A stretch of 64,000 nt of DNA from assembly GCF_049671645.1 (NCBI RefSeq), contig NZ_JBATVG010000015.1:62001-126000 (forward strand), given 5' to 3'. Of the stretch, positions 23,044 to 32,243 are shown in pieces. The position numbers and the translations under genes are program-made. Below the pieces are notes generated by a model. That model made no database searches and was not told the DNA's origin. It saw only the letters and a list, made by a program, of their open reading frames with translations. Position 1 is the stretch's first letter. The number at the start of each line of letters is the position of its first letter. This DNA is from Castellaniella sp049671645. GTDB taxonomy: Bacteria; Pseudomonadota; Gammaproteobacteria; Burkholderiales; Burkholderiaceae_B.

Positions 23044-23796
23044 ATGTCCGAATCTTCCCTGTCCCTTGCGGCCGCCCGGCCGTCCGGGCGCGCCGTCGAT
23101 GCGCTGCGCCCCGTTCAATTATTGACCGGCTACACGCGCCACGCCGAAGGGTCCGTGCTGGCCTGCATGGGCGACACCCGTGTCCTGTGCACAGCCAGCG
23201 TGCTGGAAAAAGTTCCACCCTTCCTGAAGGGCAAGGGGCAAGGCTGGGTGACGGCGGAATATGGCATGCTGCCGCGTGCCACGCATACCCGCGGCGACCG
23301 CGAGGCCGCCCGGGGCAAGCAAAGCGGCCGCACCCAGGAAATCCAGCGCCTGATCGGCCGCAGTCTGCGGGCGGTCTTCGACATGGCCGCCCTGGGCGAA
23401 CGCACCCTGCAACTGGATTGCGACGTGCTGCAAGCCGATGGCGGCACACGCTGCGCCAGCATCACCGGCGCCTGGGTGGCCGCGGCCCTGGCCGTGCGCG
23501 GCCTGCAGGCCCGGGGCTTGTTGAAGGCCGATCCCTTGCGCGGCCAGGTGGCGGCCGTGTCCGTGGGCTTGGTCGGGGGCGCGGCCGTCCTGGATCTGGA
23601 TTACGCCGAAGACTCCGGCTGCGATACCGACATGAACGTCGTCATGACCGATGCGGGGGATTTTGTCGAGGTCCAGGGCACGGGTGAGGGCGGCAGTTTC
23701 CGGCGTCGGCAGCTCGACGCCTTGCTGGACCTGGCCGACGGCGGCATCCGCCAGCTGATCCAGGCTCAATCCGCCGCCCTGGAGGCCGCCCGATGA
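23044..23796 (+). CDS. rph: RNase PH
   Basis: RNase PH is a phosphorolytic 3'-5' exoribonuclease that trims tRNA precursors. The 250-residue protein shows family motifs: TGYTRHAEGSVLACMGDTRVL, GWVTAEYGMLPRATHTR, REAARGKQSGRTQEIQRLIG and DCDVLQADGGTR. Its stop overlaps the rdgB start in an ATGA, so the two are coupled. Gene order rph-rdgB-hemW is common in betaproteobacteria. Confidence 0.97.
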   Translation: MSESSLSLAAARPSGRAVDALRPVQLLTGYTRHAEGSVLACMGDTRVLCTASVLEKVPPFLKGKGQGWVTAEYGMLPRATHTRGDREAARGKQSGRTQEIQRLIGRSLRAVFDMAALGERTLQLDCDVLQADGGTRCASITGAWVAAALAVRGLQARGLLKADPLRGQVAAVSVGLVGGAAVLDLDYAEDSGCDTDMNVVMTDAGDFVEVQGTGEGGSFRRRQLDALLDLADGGIRQLIQAQSAALEAAR

Positions 23797-24410
23797 ACCA
23801 GGTGGTGCTTGCCTCCAACAACTCCGGCAAACTCAAGGAGTTCTCCGCCAGCCTGGCGGCGGCGGGCATCGAGATGGTGCCCCAGGGAACCCTTGGGGTG
23901 CCCGAGGCCGAAGAGCCCTTTGGCACCTTCGTCGAGAACGCGCTGACCAAGGCGCGGCATGCCAGCCGGATCACCGGTCTGCCCGCCCTGGCGGACGATT
24001 CCGGGCTGTGCGTCCGCGCCCTGGGTGGCGCCCCGGGCGTGCATTCCGCCCGTTATGCCGTGATGGCCGATGGCGCGCGCTCGGACGCGGCCAACAATGC
24101 CCGGCTGGTGGCCGACATGCAGGGACGGACGGATCGACGGGGCTGCTACGTGGCGGTCCTGGTGTACATTCGCAGCGCCGATGACCCGCGCCCCATCGTG
24201 GTCGAGGGCAGCTGGGAGGGTGAAGTCCTGGCGGAGCCCCGAGGCGCCAATGGCTTTGGCTATGATCCTTATTTCTACCTGCCGGACCTGGGCATGAGCG
24301 CCGCCGAGCTGCCGCTGGAACAGAAGAACCAGCTCAGCCACCGCGCGCGTGCCTTGCGCCAGTTGCTGCAGGCGCTGCGCGGCGAATACGCCGGCCCGCG
24401 GCAATCCTGA
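23793..24410 (+). CDS. rdgB: XTP/dITP diphosphatase
   Basis: This house-cleaning enzyme removes ITP and XTP from the nucleotide pool. The 205-residue protein has the HAM1 signatures: VLASNNSGKLKEFSASL at the start, ENALTKARHASRITGLPALA followed by DDSGLCV, and GANGFGYDPYF. It overlaps rph by 4 bases. Confidence 0.97.
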   Translation: MNQVVLASNNSGKLKEFSASLAAAGIEMVPQGTLGVPEAEEPFGTFVENALTKARHASRITGLPALADDSGLCVRALGGAPGVHSARYAVMADGARSDAANNARLVADMQGRTDRRGCYVAVLVYIRSADDPRPIVVEGSWEGEVLAEPRGANGFGYDPYFYLPDLGMSAAELPLEQKNQLSHRARALRQLLQALRGEYAGPRQS

Positions 24411-24420
24411 AGGTCTAGCC

Positions 24421-25641
24421 ATGAAGAAACTGGTGCGTGTGCCCCAAGCCGAACCGGAAAACGATGGCCGCCCCGGGGTGCGCGGCCGTCCCGGCTTGGC
24501 GGCTCTGCCGCCGCTATCCGTCTACGTGCACGTGCCCTGGTGTGTGCACAAGTGCCCATACTGCGACTTCAATTCCCACGAGCGCAGCGGCGAAATTCCC
24601 GAACAGGATTACCTGCAAGCCCTGCAGGCGGATCTGGAACAGGCCCTGCCGGATGTCTGGGGGCGGCCGGTGTCCACCGTGTTTTTTGGCGGGGGCACCC
24701 CCAGCCTGCTGTCAGCCGACGCCGTCGATCAGATCATCAGTCTGCTGCGGGCCACGCTCAGTTTGGCGCCGGACGCGGAAATCACCCTGGAAGCCAATCC
24801 AGGCACCGCCGAGGCGGCCCGTTTCCAGGGCTACGCGCAGGCGGGCGTCAACCGGATTTCGCTGGGGATCCAGAGCTTCGATGACGACAAGCTCAAGCGC
24901 CTGGGCCGCATCCATGACGCCGCCCAGGCCCGGGCGGCCATTGGCATGGCCCAGCACGCCGTCGATCGCGTGAACCTGGACCTGATGTTCGCCTTGCCGG
25001 AGCAGACCCTGGCCCAATGCGAGCAGGACCTGCGCGAAGCCCTGGCTTTCCAGACCGGCCATCTGTCGCTGTACCACCTGACGATGGAACCCAATACGGT
25101 GTTCGCCAAGTATCCGCCCCGCTTGCCGGATGACGAACAGAGCGCCGTCATGCAGGATCGCGTGGCGGAATTGGCGCAATCCGCCGGCTTCGACCGCTAC
25201 GAGGTATCCGCCTACGCGCAGCCCGGCCAGGCCTGCCTGCACAATCTGAACTACTGGCAGTTCGGCGATTATCTGGGCATCGGTCCGGGAGCGCATTCCA
25301 AGATCTCCTTTCAGAACCGCATCATCCGCCAGGCGCGCGCCCGCATGCCCGATGCCTGGATGCGGCTTGCCCGGGAACGCTCGGGCAAACACATTGTCGA
25401 ACAGCGCGAACTGGGCCATGCCGACCTGGGCTTCGAATTCATGCTCAATGCCTTGCGCCTGAAGGACGGGGTCGAAGGCGGCCTGTTCATCGAACGCACC
25501 GGTCTGTCGCTCATGTCCATTCTGCCGGCCATGCGCCGGGCCGTCGATCGCGGCCTGTTGCTGCCCGGCCTGGAACGGGTCCAGGCGACCCCGCAGGGCT
25601 GGCGCTTCCTGAACGATCTGCAAATGGAATTTTTGCCCTGA
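24421..25641 (+). CDS. hemW: HemW-type radical SAM haem chaperone
   Basis: HemW is a radical SAM protein that binds haem and is implicated in its insertion into respiratory enzymes; it is often misnamed coproporphyrinogen oxidase. The 406-residue protein has the cluster motif Cys41-x3-Cys45-x2-Cys48 (CVHKCPYCDFNSHE), FFGGGTPSLL, NRISLGIQSFDDDKLKRLGR and a C-terminal HemW domain. The true HemN has a longer N-terminus and an extra cysteine, not seen here. The ATG is 10 bases after the rdgB stop region; a start inside rdgB is rejected. Confidence 0.93.
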   Translation: MKKLVRVPQAEPENDGRPGVRGRPGLAALPPLSVYVHVPWCVHKCPYCDFNSHERSGEIPEQDYLQALQADLEQALPDVWGRPVSTVFFGGGTPSLLSADAVDQIISLLRATLSLAPDAEITLEANPGTAEAARFQGYAQAGVNRISLGIQSFDDDKLKRLGRIHDAAQARAAIGMAQHAVDRVNLDLMFALPEQTLAQCEQDLREALAFQTGHLSLYHLTMEPNTVFAKYPPRLPDDEQSAVMQDRVAELAQSAGFDRYEVSAYAQPGQACLHNLNYWQFGDYLGIGPGAHSKISFQNRIIRQARARMPDAWMRLARERSGKHIVEQRELGHADLGFEFMLNALRLKDGVEGGLFIERTGLSLMSILPAMRRAVDRGLLLPGLERVQATPQGWRFLNDLQMEFLP

Positions 25642-25665
25642 ACTGGTGCATCGTGCTCTAAAATG

Positions 25666-25682
25666 TGCACCTGTTTGGTGCG
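25666..25682 (+). promoter_or_regulatory. NtrC binding site upstream of glnA
   Basis: TGCACCTGTTTGGTGCG matches the NtrC consensus (TGCAC-N7-GTGCA type) closely. It lies about 100 bases upstream of the sigma-54 promoter, a normal enhancer distance. Further GGTGC half-like sequences occur nearby (25644 and around 25700). Confidence 0.8.
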
Positions 25683-25766
25683 TTCGCTGCGGCTGTGCCG
25701 GTGCTCTGCCAATGCGGCGGGGCTCAGTGCCGTCCCATTGCGCGGATTCACCAGGATCTCAAAACC

Positions 25767-25782
25767 TGGCACGGCATTTGCT
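25767..25782 (+). promoter_or_regulatory. Sigma-54 promoter of glnA
   Basis: TGGCAC (25767-25772), five bases, TTGCT (25778-25782) is an exact match to the -24/-12 consensus. It predicts a transcription start near 25793 and a leader of about 77 bases before the glnA ATG. Confidence 0.88.
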
Positions 25783-25869
25783 TAACAGTAATCGGCGGCA
25801 TGGATGCCGTCGCATATGACAAAGCCTCAGGCTTGATTTTCTTCTTATCCTTTTGGCGCAGGAGCCTGT

Positions 25870-27282
25870 ATGTCCACCCCTGAACACGTCGTCCAGATGA
25901 TTGCCGAACGCGAAGTGGCGTTCGTGGATTTCCGCTTTACCGACACCCTGGGTCGGGAACACCATCTGACGGTCCCCGCCAGCCAGGTGGATGAAGACCG
26001 CATGGAATCAGGCGTGGCCTTCGACGGTTCTTCCTTGCCCGGCTGGAAGGGCATCGAGGCCTCGGACATGATCCTGGTTCCGGATGCCGCCACGGCGCGG
26101 ATGGATCCCTTCCGCGAGGAAAGCACGTTGATCCTGACCTGCGACGTGGTTGAGCCGTCCGACCTGAAAGGCTATGACCGCGATCCGCGATCCCTGGCGC
26201 GCCGCGCCGAGGCCTATCTGAAATCCAGCGGCCTGGGCGATACCGCGTATTTCGGTCCGGAACCCGAGTTTTTCGTCTTCGACGGCGTCAGCTGGAATTC
26301 GGACATGGCGGGCAGCTTCGTCAAGATCCGTTCCAACGAAGGCGCCTGGTCCAATGCCGATGATGCGAACGGCACCAACCAGGGCTACCGCCCGGCCGTC
26401 AAGGGCGGCTACGTGCCGGTTCCGCCGATCGATTCCTTCGCCGACATGCGCTCCGAAATGTGCCTGTTGATGGAACAGATGGGCGTGCCCGTCGAAGTCC
26501 ACCACCACGAGGTCGCGAACTGCGGCCAGCTGGAGATCGGCACACGCTTTTCCACGCTGGTGCAGCGCGCCGACTGGACTCAGATCATGAAATACGTGAT
26601 CCGCAACGTCGCCCATGTCTATGGCAAGACCGCCACCTTCATGCCGAAACCGGTCGTGGGCGACAACGGTTCGGGCATGCACGTGCACCAGTCGATCTGG
26701 AAGGATGGCCAGAACCTGTTCGCCGGCAACGGCTACGGCGGGCTGTCGGAATTCGCGCTGTATTACATCGGCGGCATCATTCATCACGCCCGCGCCCTGA
26801 ACGCCATCACCAACCCCGGCACGAACTCCTACAAGCGCCTGGTGCCGCACTACGAGGCCCCGGTGAAACTGGCATATTCCGCCCGCAACCGCTCGGCGTC
26901 GATCCGCATCCCCTATGTCAGCAACCCGAAGGCCCGTCGGGTGGAATCCCGCTTTCCCGACCCTCTGGCCAACCCCTACCTGGCGTTTTCGGCGCTGATG
27001 ATGGCGGGCCTGGATGGCGTGCAGAACAAGATCCATCCGGGCGATCCCGCCGACAAGAACCTGTACGACCTGCCGCCGGAAGAAGACGCCAAGATCCCCA
27101 CCGTCTGCTCTTCGCTGGAACAGGCTCTGGAAGCCCTGGATCGCGACCGCGAATTCCTGACGCGCGGCGGCGTGTTCAGCAACGACTTGCTGGACGCTTA
27201 TCTGAACCTGAAGGAAAACGAACTCAACCGCTTGCGCGTGACGCCGCACCCGGTCGAATTCGACATGTACTACACCCTGTAA
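25870..27282 (+). CDS. glnA: Glutamine synthetase type I
   Basis: GlnA makes glutamine from glutamate, ammonia and ATP and is the main ammonia-assimilation enzyme. The 470-residue protein has family motifs FDGSSLPGWKGI, GPEPEFFVFD, MPKPVVGDNGSGMHVHQS, NPGTNSYKRLVPHYEAPV and NRSASIRIP. The adenylylation tyrosine is present in KNLYDLPPEE near residue 398, so GlnE control is expected. It is preceded by a sigma-54 promoter and NtrC site and followed by ntrB and ntrC, forming the classic nitrogen-regulated operon. Confidence 0.98.
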   Translation: MSTPEHVVQMIAEREVAFVDFRFTDTLGREHHLTVPASQVDEDRMESGVAFDGSSLPGWKGIEASDMILVPDAATARMDPFREESTLILTCDVVEPSDLKGYDRDPRSLARRAEAYLKSSGLGDTAYFGPEPEFFVFDGVSWNSDMAGSFVKIRSNEGAWSNADDANGTNQGYRPAVKGGYVPVPPIDSFADMRSEMCLLMEQMGVPVEVHHHEVANCGQLEIGTRFSTLVQRADWTQIMKYVIRNVAHVYGKTATFMPKPVVGDNGSGMHVHQSIWKDGQNLFAGNGYGGLSEFALYYIGGIIHHARALNAITNPGTNSYKRLVPHYEAPVKLAYSARNRSASIRIPYVSNPKARRVESRFPDPLANPYLAFSALMMAGLDGVQNKIHPGDPADKNLYDLPPEEDAKIPTVCSSLEQALEALDRDREFLTRGGVFSNDLLDAYLNLKENELNRLRVTPHPVEFDMYYTL

Positions 27283-27308
27283 GGGGTTTTGCGTAAGGGG
27301 CTTTGGCG

Positions 27309-28262
27309 ATGGATTCGTCCGGTTTCGAACTGCTGCAGACTGCGGTCCTGCTGCTCGACGAGTCCGGACGGATCGCCTACGCCAACGGCGCGGCGGAAGA
27401 ACTGCTGCGGTCATCCCGGCGGCAACTGACCGGCCAGGCGCTGGATCCGTATCTCGGCGGCCTGACCAGCGTGCTCAAGACGCCGCTGTCCGGGCAGCCC
27501 TGGGCCTGCCTGATTGAAATCCCCGTGCACCAGGGGGCTCGTCTCGATGATCAGCAGCAGGCCCTGGCGGGCCAGGCCGCGCAGCGTGAAACCCTGCGCA
27601 ATCTGGCCCACGAAGTCCGCAACCCGCTGGCCGGCCTGCGGGCGGCCGCCCAGTTGCTGGATATGGAACTGCCGCGCGACGACCTGCGCGATTACACCCG
27701 GGTCATCATCGAAGAAGCCGACCGCCTGGCGGATCTGGTCGATCGGCTGGTCTCGCCGCAACGCCAGGATATCGAGCCGCAGCGCTTCAACATCCACGAG
27801 ATCTGCGAGCGGGCGCTGGCCCTGGTGGGGCTGGAATTCGGCGATCGGCTGTCTCTGGTGCGCGACTACGATACTTCGGTGCCCGATATCACCGCCGATC
27901 GGGATCGCCTGCTGCAAGCCTTGCTGAACGTGGTGCGCAATGGGGCCCAGGCCCTGACCGAGGCGTCGGACATCGCGTCGCCCACGCTGCGGCTGCGCAC
28001 GCGCATCGTCCACCAACCGGTATTCCTGCGAACCCGGCACCGCATGGGGCTGATGATCACGGTGGCCGACAACGGCCCCGGCGTACCGGCCGCCCTGCAG
28101 GACAAGCTCTTCCATCCGCTGGTCACGGGGCGCGCTCAAGGCACGGGGCTGGGTCTGAATCTGGCGCAGGCGTGCCTGCAACTGCATGGCGGCGTGCTTG
28201 AATTCGACTCCGAGCCGGGGCATACCGAATTCCGCTTGCTGCTGCCTCTGGAGGCCGCATGA
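27309..28262 (+). CDS. glnL: Nitrogen regulation sensor kinase NtrB
   Basis: NtrB phosphorylates or dephosphorylates NtrC under control of PII protein. The 317-residue protein has an N-terminal PAS domain (about residues 1-70), a HisKA domain with His101 in LRNLAHEVRNPLAGL, and an HATPase domain with LLQALLNVVRNGAQAL, ADNGPGVP and GTGLGLNLAQ. No membrane segment is present, as expected for the cytosolic sensor. The ATG at 27309 has AAGGGG 7 bases upstream; the TTG six bases earlier is too close to it. Confidence 0.95.
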   Translation: MDSSGFELLQTAVLLLDESGRIAYANGAAEELLRSSRRQLTGQALDPYLGGLTSVLKTPLSGQPWACLIEIPVHQGARLDDQQQALAGQAAQRETLRNLAHEVRNPLAGLRAAAQLLDMELPRDDLRDYTRVIIEEADRLADLVDRLVSPQRQDIEPQRFNIHEICERALALVGLEFGDRLSLVRDYDTSVPDITADRDRLLQALLNVVRNGAQALTEASDIASPTLRLRTRIVHQPVFLRTRHRMGLMITVADNGPGVPAALQDKLFHPLVTGRAQGTGLGLNLAQACLQLHGGVLEFDSEPGHTEFRLLLPLEAA

Positions 28263-29773
28263 AACCCATCTGGATCCTGGACGACGAGCCCGGCATGCGC
28301 TGGGTGCTGGAACGCGCCCTGGACAAGGCGGGCTGGGCAGTCCGCTGTTTCGCCGATGGCGTGGCTTTGCTGGCGGCCCTGGACGAACTGGAAGGCGCCG
28401 GCGACCCGCGAACTCCGGCGGTGCTGGTCTCCGATGTGCGCATGCCCGGCGTGGATGGCTTCGGCGTCCTGGCGCGGGTCCGCGTGATCTTGCCCGATCT
28501 GCCCGTCATCCTGATGACAGCCTATACCGACCTGGAAACCACGGTGGCGGCCTTCTCACAGGGCGCCTTCGATTATCTGACCAAACCCTTCGATATCCAG
28601 GCCGCGGTGGCGCTGGTCGCCCGCGCAGCCAAATCGGCGCAAGCCGCGCCGGACCCGTCCGCCGGCTCCGTCCCGGCACAGGCCGGGCAGCCGGCGGCCG
28701 TTGCGCCGGCGCCGACGGATCCCGCCTGGACGGATGAAGGCACCATGCTGCCTTCCCGCTCGCCCGCCATGCAGGAGGTCTTTCGCGCCATCGGGCGTCT
28801 GGCCCAATCCAGCGCCACCGTGCTCATCACGGGTGAATCGGGCACCGGCAAGGAACTGGTGGCGCGGGCGCTGCACCAGCATAGCCGCCGGGCGGCGGGG
28901 CCGTTCGTGGCCGTCAACGCCGCCGCCATCCCTCGCGACCTGCTGGAAGCCGAGTTGTTCGGACACGAGCGCGGCGCCTTCACCGGCGCCGTGCAGATGC
29001 GCCGAGGGCGTTTCGAGGAGGCCGACGGCGGCACGCTGTTTCTGGACGAGATCGGCGACATGCCGGCTGAGTTGCAGACGCGGTTGCTGCGCGTGCTGGC
29101 CGAGAACAGTTTTTACCGGGTGGGCGGCAGCCGCGCCGTGCAGGTCGACGTGCGGATCGTGGCGGCGACCCATCAGCCCCTTGAAGATCGCGTGCAGGCA
29201 GGCCTGTTTCGCGCCGACCTGTTTCACCGGCTGAATGTGATCCGCCTGCGTTTGCCGCCCTTGCGGGCGCGGCGCGAGGACATCGAACGCCTGGCGCATC
29301 ACTTCCTGGCCCGCAGCGCCTCCCAACTGGGCGTGCAGGTCCGATCCCTGGGACCGGATGCCTTGCTGGCCCTGCGACAGTTCAGCTACCCCGGCAATAT
29401 CCGGCAGTTGGAAAACATCTGCCAATGGCTGACGGTCATGACTGCCAGTCCTCAGGTGCAAGCCCAGGACCTGCCTCCCGAAATCATGGCGGACGGCGGG
29501 GGCGCCGCCACGGCGCCCCTGGCGGACGCGCCGGCTGACTGGCGCGCGGCGCTGGCCGAGCGCGTGTCGCGCGGCTTGCGGCAACGCGATCCCGACCTGA
29601 TGGAATCCTTGCGCAAGGATTTCGAGCGTGTGCTGTTGCGCCAAGCCCTGGCGCAGGCGGGCGGCCAGCGGGGGCGTGCCGCGCTGATGCTGGGCATCGG
29701 CCGCAATACCCTGACGCGCAAGTGCCAGGAACTGGACCTGGATGACCCTCAGCACAAGGCGGGGGACGCCTGA
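28259..29773 (+). CDS. glnG: Nitrogen regulator NtrC, sigma-54 activator
   Basis: NtrC activates sigma-54 promoters such as that of glnA. The 504-residue protein has a receiver domain (Asp8, Asp9, phospho-site Asp59 in VSDVRMPG), an AAA+ domain with Walker A GESGTGKE, the sigma-54 contact GAFTGA, FLDEIGDMP and GGSRAVQVDVRI, and a C-terminal Fis-type helix-turn-helix (GQRGRAALMLGIGRNTLTRK). A Pro/Ala-rich linker of about 35 residues separates receiver and AAA+ domains. It overlaps ntrB by 4 bases. Confidence 0.97.
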   Translation: MKPIWILDDEPGMRWVLERALDKAGWAVRCFADGVALLAALDELEGAGDPRTPAVLVSDVRMPGVDGFGVLARVRVILPDLPVILMTAYTDLETTVAAFSQGAFDYLTKPFDIQAAVALVARAAKSAQAAPDPSAGSVPAQAGQPAAVAPAPTDPAWTDEGTMLPSRSPAMQEVFRAIGRLAQSSATVLITGESGTGKELVARALHQHSRRAAGPFVAVNAAAIPRDLLEAELFGHERGAFTGAVQMRRGRFEEADGGTLFLDEIGDMPAELQTRLLRVLAENSFYRVGGSRAVQVDVRIVAATHQPLEDRVQAGLFRADLFHRLNVIRLRLPPLRARREDIERLAHHFLARSASQLGVQVRSLGPDALLALRQFSYPGNIRQLENICQWLTVMTASPQVQAQDLPPEIMADGGGAATAPLADAPADWRAALAERVSRGLRQRDPDLMESLRKDFERVLLRQALAQAGGQRGRAALMLGIGRNTLTRKCQELDLDDPQHKAGDA

Positions 29774-29796
29774 GGCGGGCCTGCGGATACTCAGGC
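29768..29796. terminator. Inverted repeat joining two convergent stop codons
   Basis: GCCTGAG (29768-29774) and CTCAGGC (29790-29796) are perfect arms. The left arm contains the ntrC stop and the right arm contains the fbpC stop on the other strand. There is no clear T-run, so terminator function is only possible. Confidence 0.4.
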
Positions 29797-30573
29797 CGCG
29801 GCGGCGGGCGCGCCGCGCAGGCAAGCCTGGTTGCGTTGGGCCAGCAATGCCTCGCGACGGATGAAGGACGAGATCTCGGGCGTCGCCGGGTGATGGTACG
29901 TTTCGTAGGGGGTGGCCCATTGGATGAGCCGGCCTTCCTGCAGGATGCCGATTCTGTCGGCCACGGCGAAAGCCTCCGCCTGGTTGTGGGTCACGACCAG
30001 AGCCGTGTGTCCGGCAGCCTTCAGCAAATCGCGCAGTTCGAACGCCAGCCGCTCCCGCGCGTCCACGTCCAGATTCGAAAAAGGCTCATCCAGCAGGAGC
30101 AGGGCAGGTTCCGGGGCCAGCGCCCTGGCCAGGGCGACGCGTTGTTGCTGGCCGCCTGACAGCTCGTGGGGGTAGCGCTCGTCCAGGCCGCTCATGCCGA
30201 CCAGCGCCAGCATTTCGAGCACCCGCTGACGGCGCCGGGCAGGCGGCTGCCGGCGCAGGCCGAAGCCCACATTGGCGGCAATGTCCAGGTGCGGGAACAG
30301 TGCATAGTCCTGGAACATCATGCCCACGCGGCGGCGCTCGGGTGCGACGCAGGTGTTCCTGTCGGACAACAGGCAGCCATCCAGGCGGATCGTTCCGCGG
30401 TCCAGCGGCTCGAAACCGGCGATGGCCCGCAGCACGCTGGTCTTGCCGCAGCCGGAGGCGCCCAGCAGACAGGCGATCTGGCCGGTCTCCAGCGAGAGAT
30501 CCAGGTCTCGCAGAATCGTGTTCCGGCCATGATCGGCGGCGTAGCTGAGGGAAATGTGATTGAGTTCCAGCAT
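29791..30573 (-). CDS. fbpC: Ferric iron ABC transporter ATPase
   Basis: This ATPase powers Fe(III) import with FbpA and FbpB. The 260-residue protein has Walker A GASGCGKTS, Q-loop MMFQDYALFPHLD, signature LSGGQQQRVALARAL, Walker B LLLLDEPFSNLD and the switch His in VVTHNQAEA. Only a short C-terminal regulatory region follows, so it is shorter than typical FbpC. It is the third gene of a minus-strand fbpABC operon under a Fur box. Confidence 0.92.
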   Translation of the reverse strand: MLELNHISLSYAADHGRNTILRDLDLSLETGQIACLLGASGCGKTSVLRAIAGFEPLDRGTIRLDGCLLSDRNTCVAPERRRVGMMFQDYALFPHLDIAANVGFGLRRQPPARRRQRVLEMLALVGMSGLDERYPHELSGGQQQRVALARALAPEPALLLLDEPFSNLDVDARERLAFELRDLLKAAGHTALVVTHNQAEAFAVADRIGILQEGRLIQWATPYETYHHPATPEISSFIRREALLAQRNQACLRGAPAAAA

Positions 30574-30584
30574 ATCGTGGGGTC

Positions 30585-32234
30585 TCAGGAAGTCGGGCGG
30601 TCAAGCAGCCGGGCCAGAATGAGCACGGGGATCAGGCCTGCGGCGACGATGCCCAGGGCGGCGATGGCGCCTTCTTCATAGGTGCCGCGGGCCGCTTCGC
30701 CATACAGCCACGTTGCCAGCGTGTCGAAATTCAGGGGCCGCAGCAACAAGGTGGCGGGCAGCTCTTTCATGGCGTCGACGAACACCAGCAGCGCCGAGGC
30801 GATCAGGGCGGGCCGCAACAGCGGCAGGTGGACGCGTCGCAGCGTCCCGTGGACGTTTTCCCCGAGCAGTCGGGCGGCCTGCTCGAAAGAGGCCGGAATC
30901 CGCTCGAGTCCCGATTCCAGCGTGCCCACCGGAATGGTCAGGAACCGGATAACGTAGGCTAGCGCCAATGCGGCCGGCGTGCCCAGCAGGATCAGGCCGG
31001 CGGGGTCCAGGCCGGCAGCGGCGCGCAGCCAGGCCAGACCGTGTTCGGCCGCCATGACCGGAAACAGCAGGCCGATGGCCAGGACGGTGCCGGGCAGGGC
31101 GTAGCCCAGGGTCGCCAGCCGGGGCACGGCCCGCAACCACGATGGCGCGCGGCGCATGACGCGGCTGCTCCAGACCACGATCAGCCCGATGGCCAAGGCT
31201 GCGACGGTAGCTGCGGCGGAGACGCTCAGCGTCTGCCAGGCGGCGCGCAGCAGGGCGGATGAAGGCCATAGCCCGGATCCCAGGCGCTCCAGCGTCAGGG
31301 CCAGCAGGTAGCCGGCCGGTGCGACGAAGCCGATCAGGATCGGCGCCAGGCACAGTACGGTCGCCAGCCATCCGGCCGCGCCCCGCAGGCGGCGGGGGTG
31401 GATGGGAACGCTGCGCCGGCTGTCCGTGTAGCGCAGGCGGCGGCGCCCGTGGCGTTCGATGGCGATCAGGGCCGTCACCAGCGCCAGCGCCACCAGGGCG
31501 ATCTGCGCGGCGCCCGCCAAGTCCGAACGAGTGACCCAGGTGGTGTAGATGGCCACCGTCAGCGTCTGGACGCCCAGGAATTCAGAGGCGCCGATGTCGT
31601 TCAGGGTTTCCAGCAAGACCAGGCACAGGCCGACGGCGATGGCGGGCCTTGCCATCGGCAGGGCCACGCGCCGGAAGGCGGCCCAGGGTCCGTGGCCGAG
31701 CAGTCGGGCGGCTTCCATCAGGTGGGCGGCCTGGCTGGCGAACATGCTGCGAGTCGTCAGGTAGACGTAGGGGTACAGCACGAAGGCCAGCAGGACGATG
31801 GCCCCGGGCAGCCCGCGCGCGTCGGGCAGGCGGAATTCCCGGGGGCTCGAGTAGCCCAGCAGGGCGCGGATGAGCTCCTGGATCGGCCCGATCGGGTGCA
31901 GGATGTCCAGGTAGGCGTAGGCGACGATGTAGGTCGGCACGGCCAGCGGCAGCAGCAAGCCCCAGGACAGGACGGCGCGCCCTGGAAAATCATGGGCCGT
32001 CACCAGCCATGCCGCCCCCACGCCCAGCGCGGCGGCCAGCAGGCCCACGCCGGCCAGCAGCAGCAAGGTCTGTCCCAGCGCACCCGGGAGCACGAACTGC
32101 AGCAGATGGCTCCAGTGGTCGCCGCTGCCCTGGGCTGCCTGGCCGACCAGCGCCAGAATCGGGGCCAGAACCGCCAGCGCGGCCGCCGTCATGCCGGCGT
32201 GCCACGGCCAGGCCCGGAAATCCGGCGCCGACAC
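30585..32234 (-). CDS. fbpB: Ferric iron ABC transporter permease, fused double unit
   Basis: The 549-residue protein has about 12 membrane segments made of two permease halves in one chain, as usual for FbpB/SfuB. Each half carries an EAA-type loop: HLMEAARLLGHGPWAAFRRV in the first and SFEQAARLLGENVHGTLRRV in the second. The predicted start is GTG at 32234, 9 bases after the fbpA stop; an ATG 14 codons later is an alternative. It lies between fbpA and fbpC. Confidence 0.92.
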   Translation of the reverse strand: MSAPDFRAWPWHAGMTAAALAVLAPILALVGQAAQGSGDHWSHLLQFVLPGALGQTLLLLAGVGLLAAALGVGAAWLVTAHDFPGRAVLSWGLLLPLAVPTYIVAYAYLDILHPIGPIQELIRALLGYSSPREFRLPDARGLPGAIVLLAFVLYPYVYLTTRSMFASQAAHLMEAARLLGHGPWAAFRRVALPMARPAIAVGLCLVLLETLNDIGASEFLGVQTLTVAIYTTWVTRSDLAGAAQIALVALALVTALIAIERHGRRRLRYTDSRRSVPIHPRRLRGAAGWLATVLCLAPILIGFVAPAGYLLALTLERLGSGLWPSSALLRAAWQTLSVSAAATVAALAIGLIVVWSSRVMRRAPSWLRAVPRLATLGYALPGTVLAIGLLFPVMAAEHGLAWLRAAAGLDPAGLILLGTPAALALAYVIRFLTIPVGTLESGLERIPASFEQAARLLGENVHGTLRRVHLPLLRPALIASALLVFVDAMKELPATLLLRPLNFDTLATWLYGEAARGTYEEGAIAALGIVAAGLIPVLILARLLDRPTS

Positions 32235-32243
32235 CGCGTGCGC

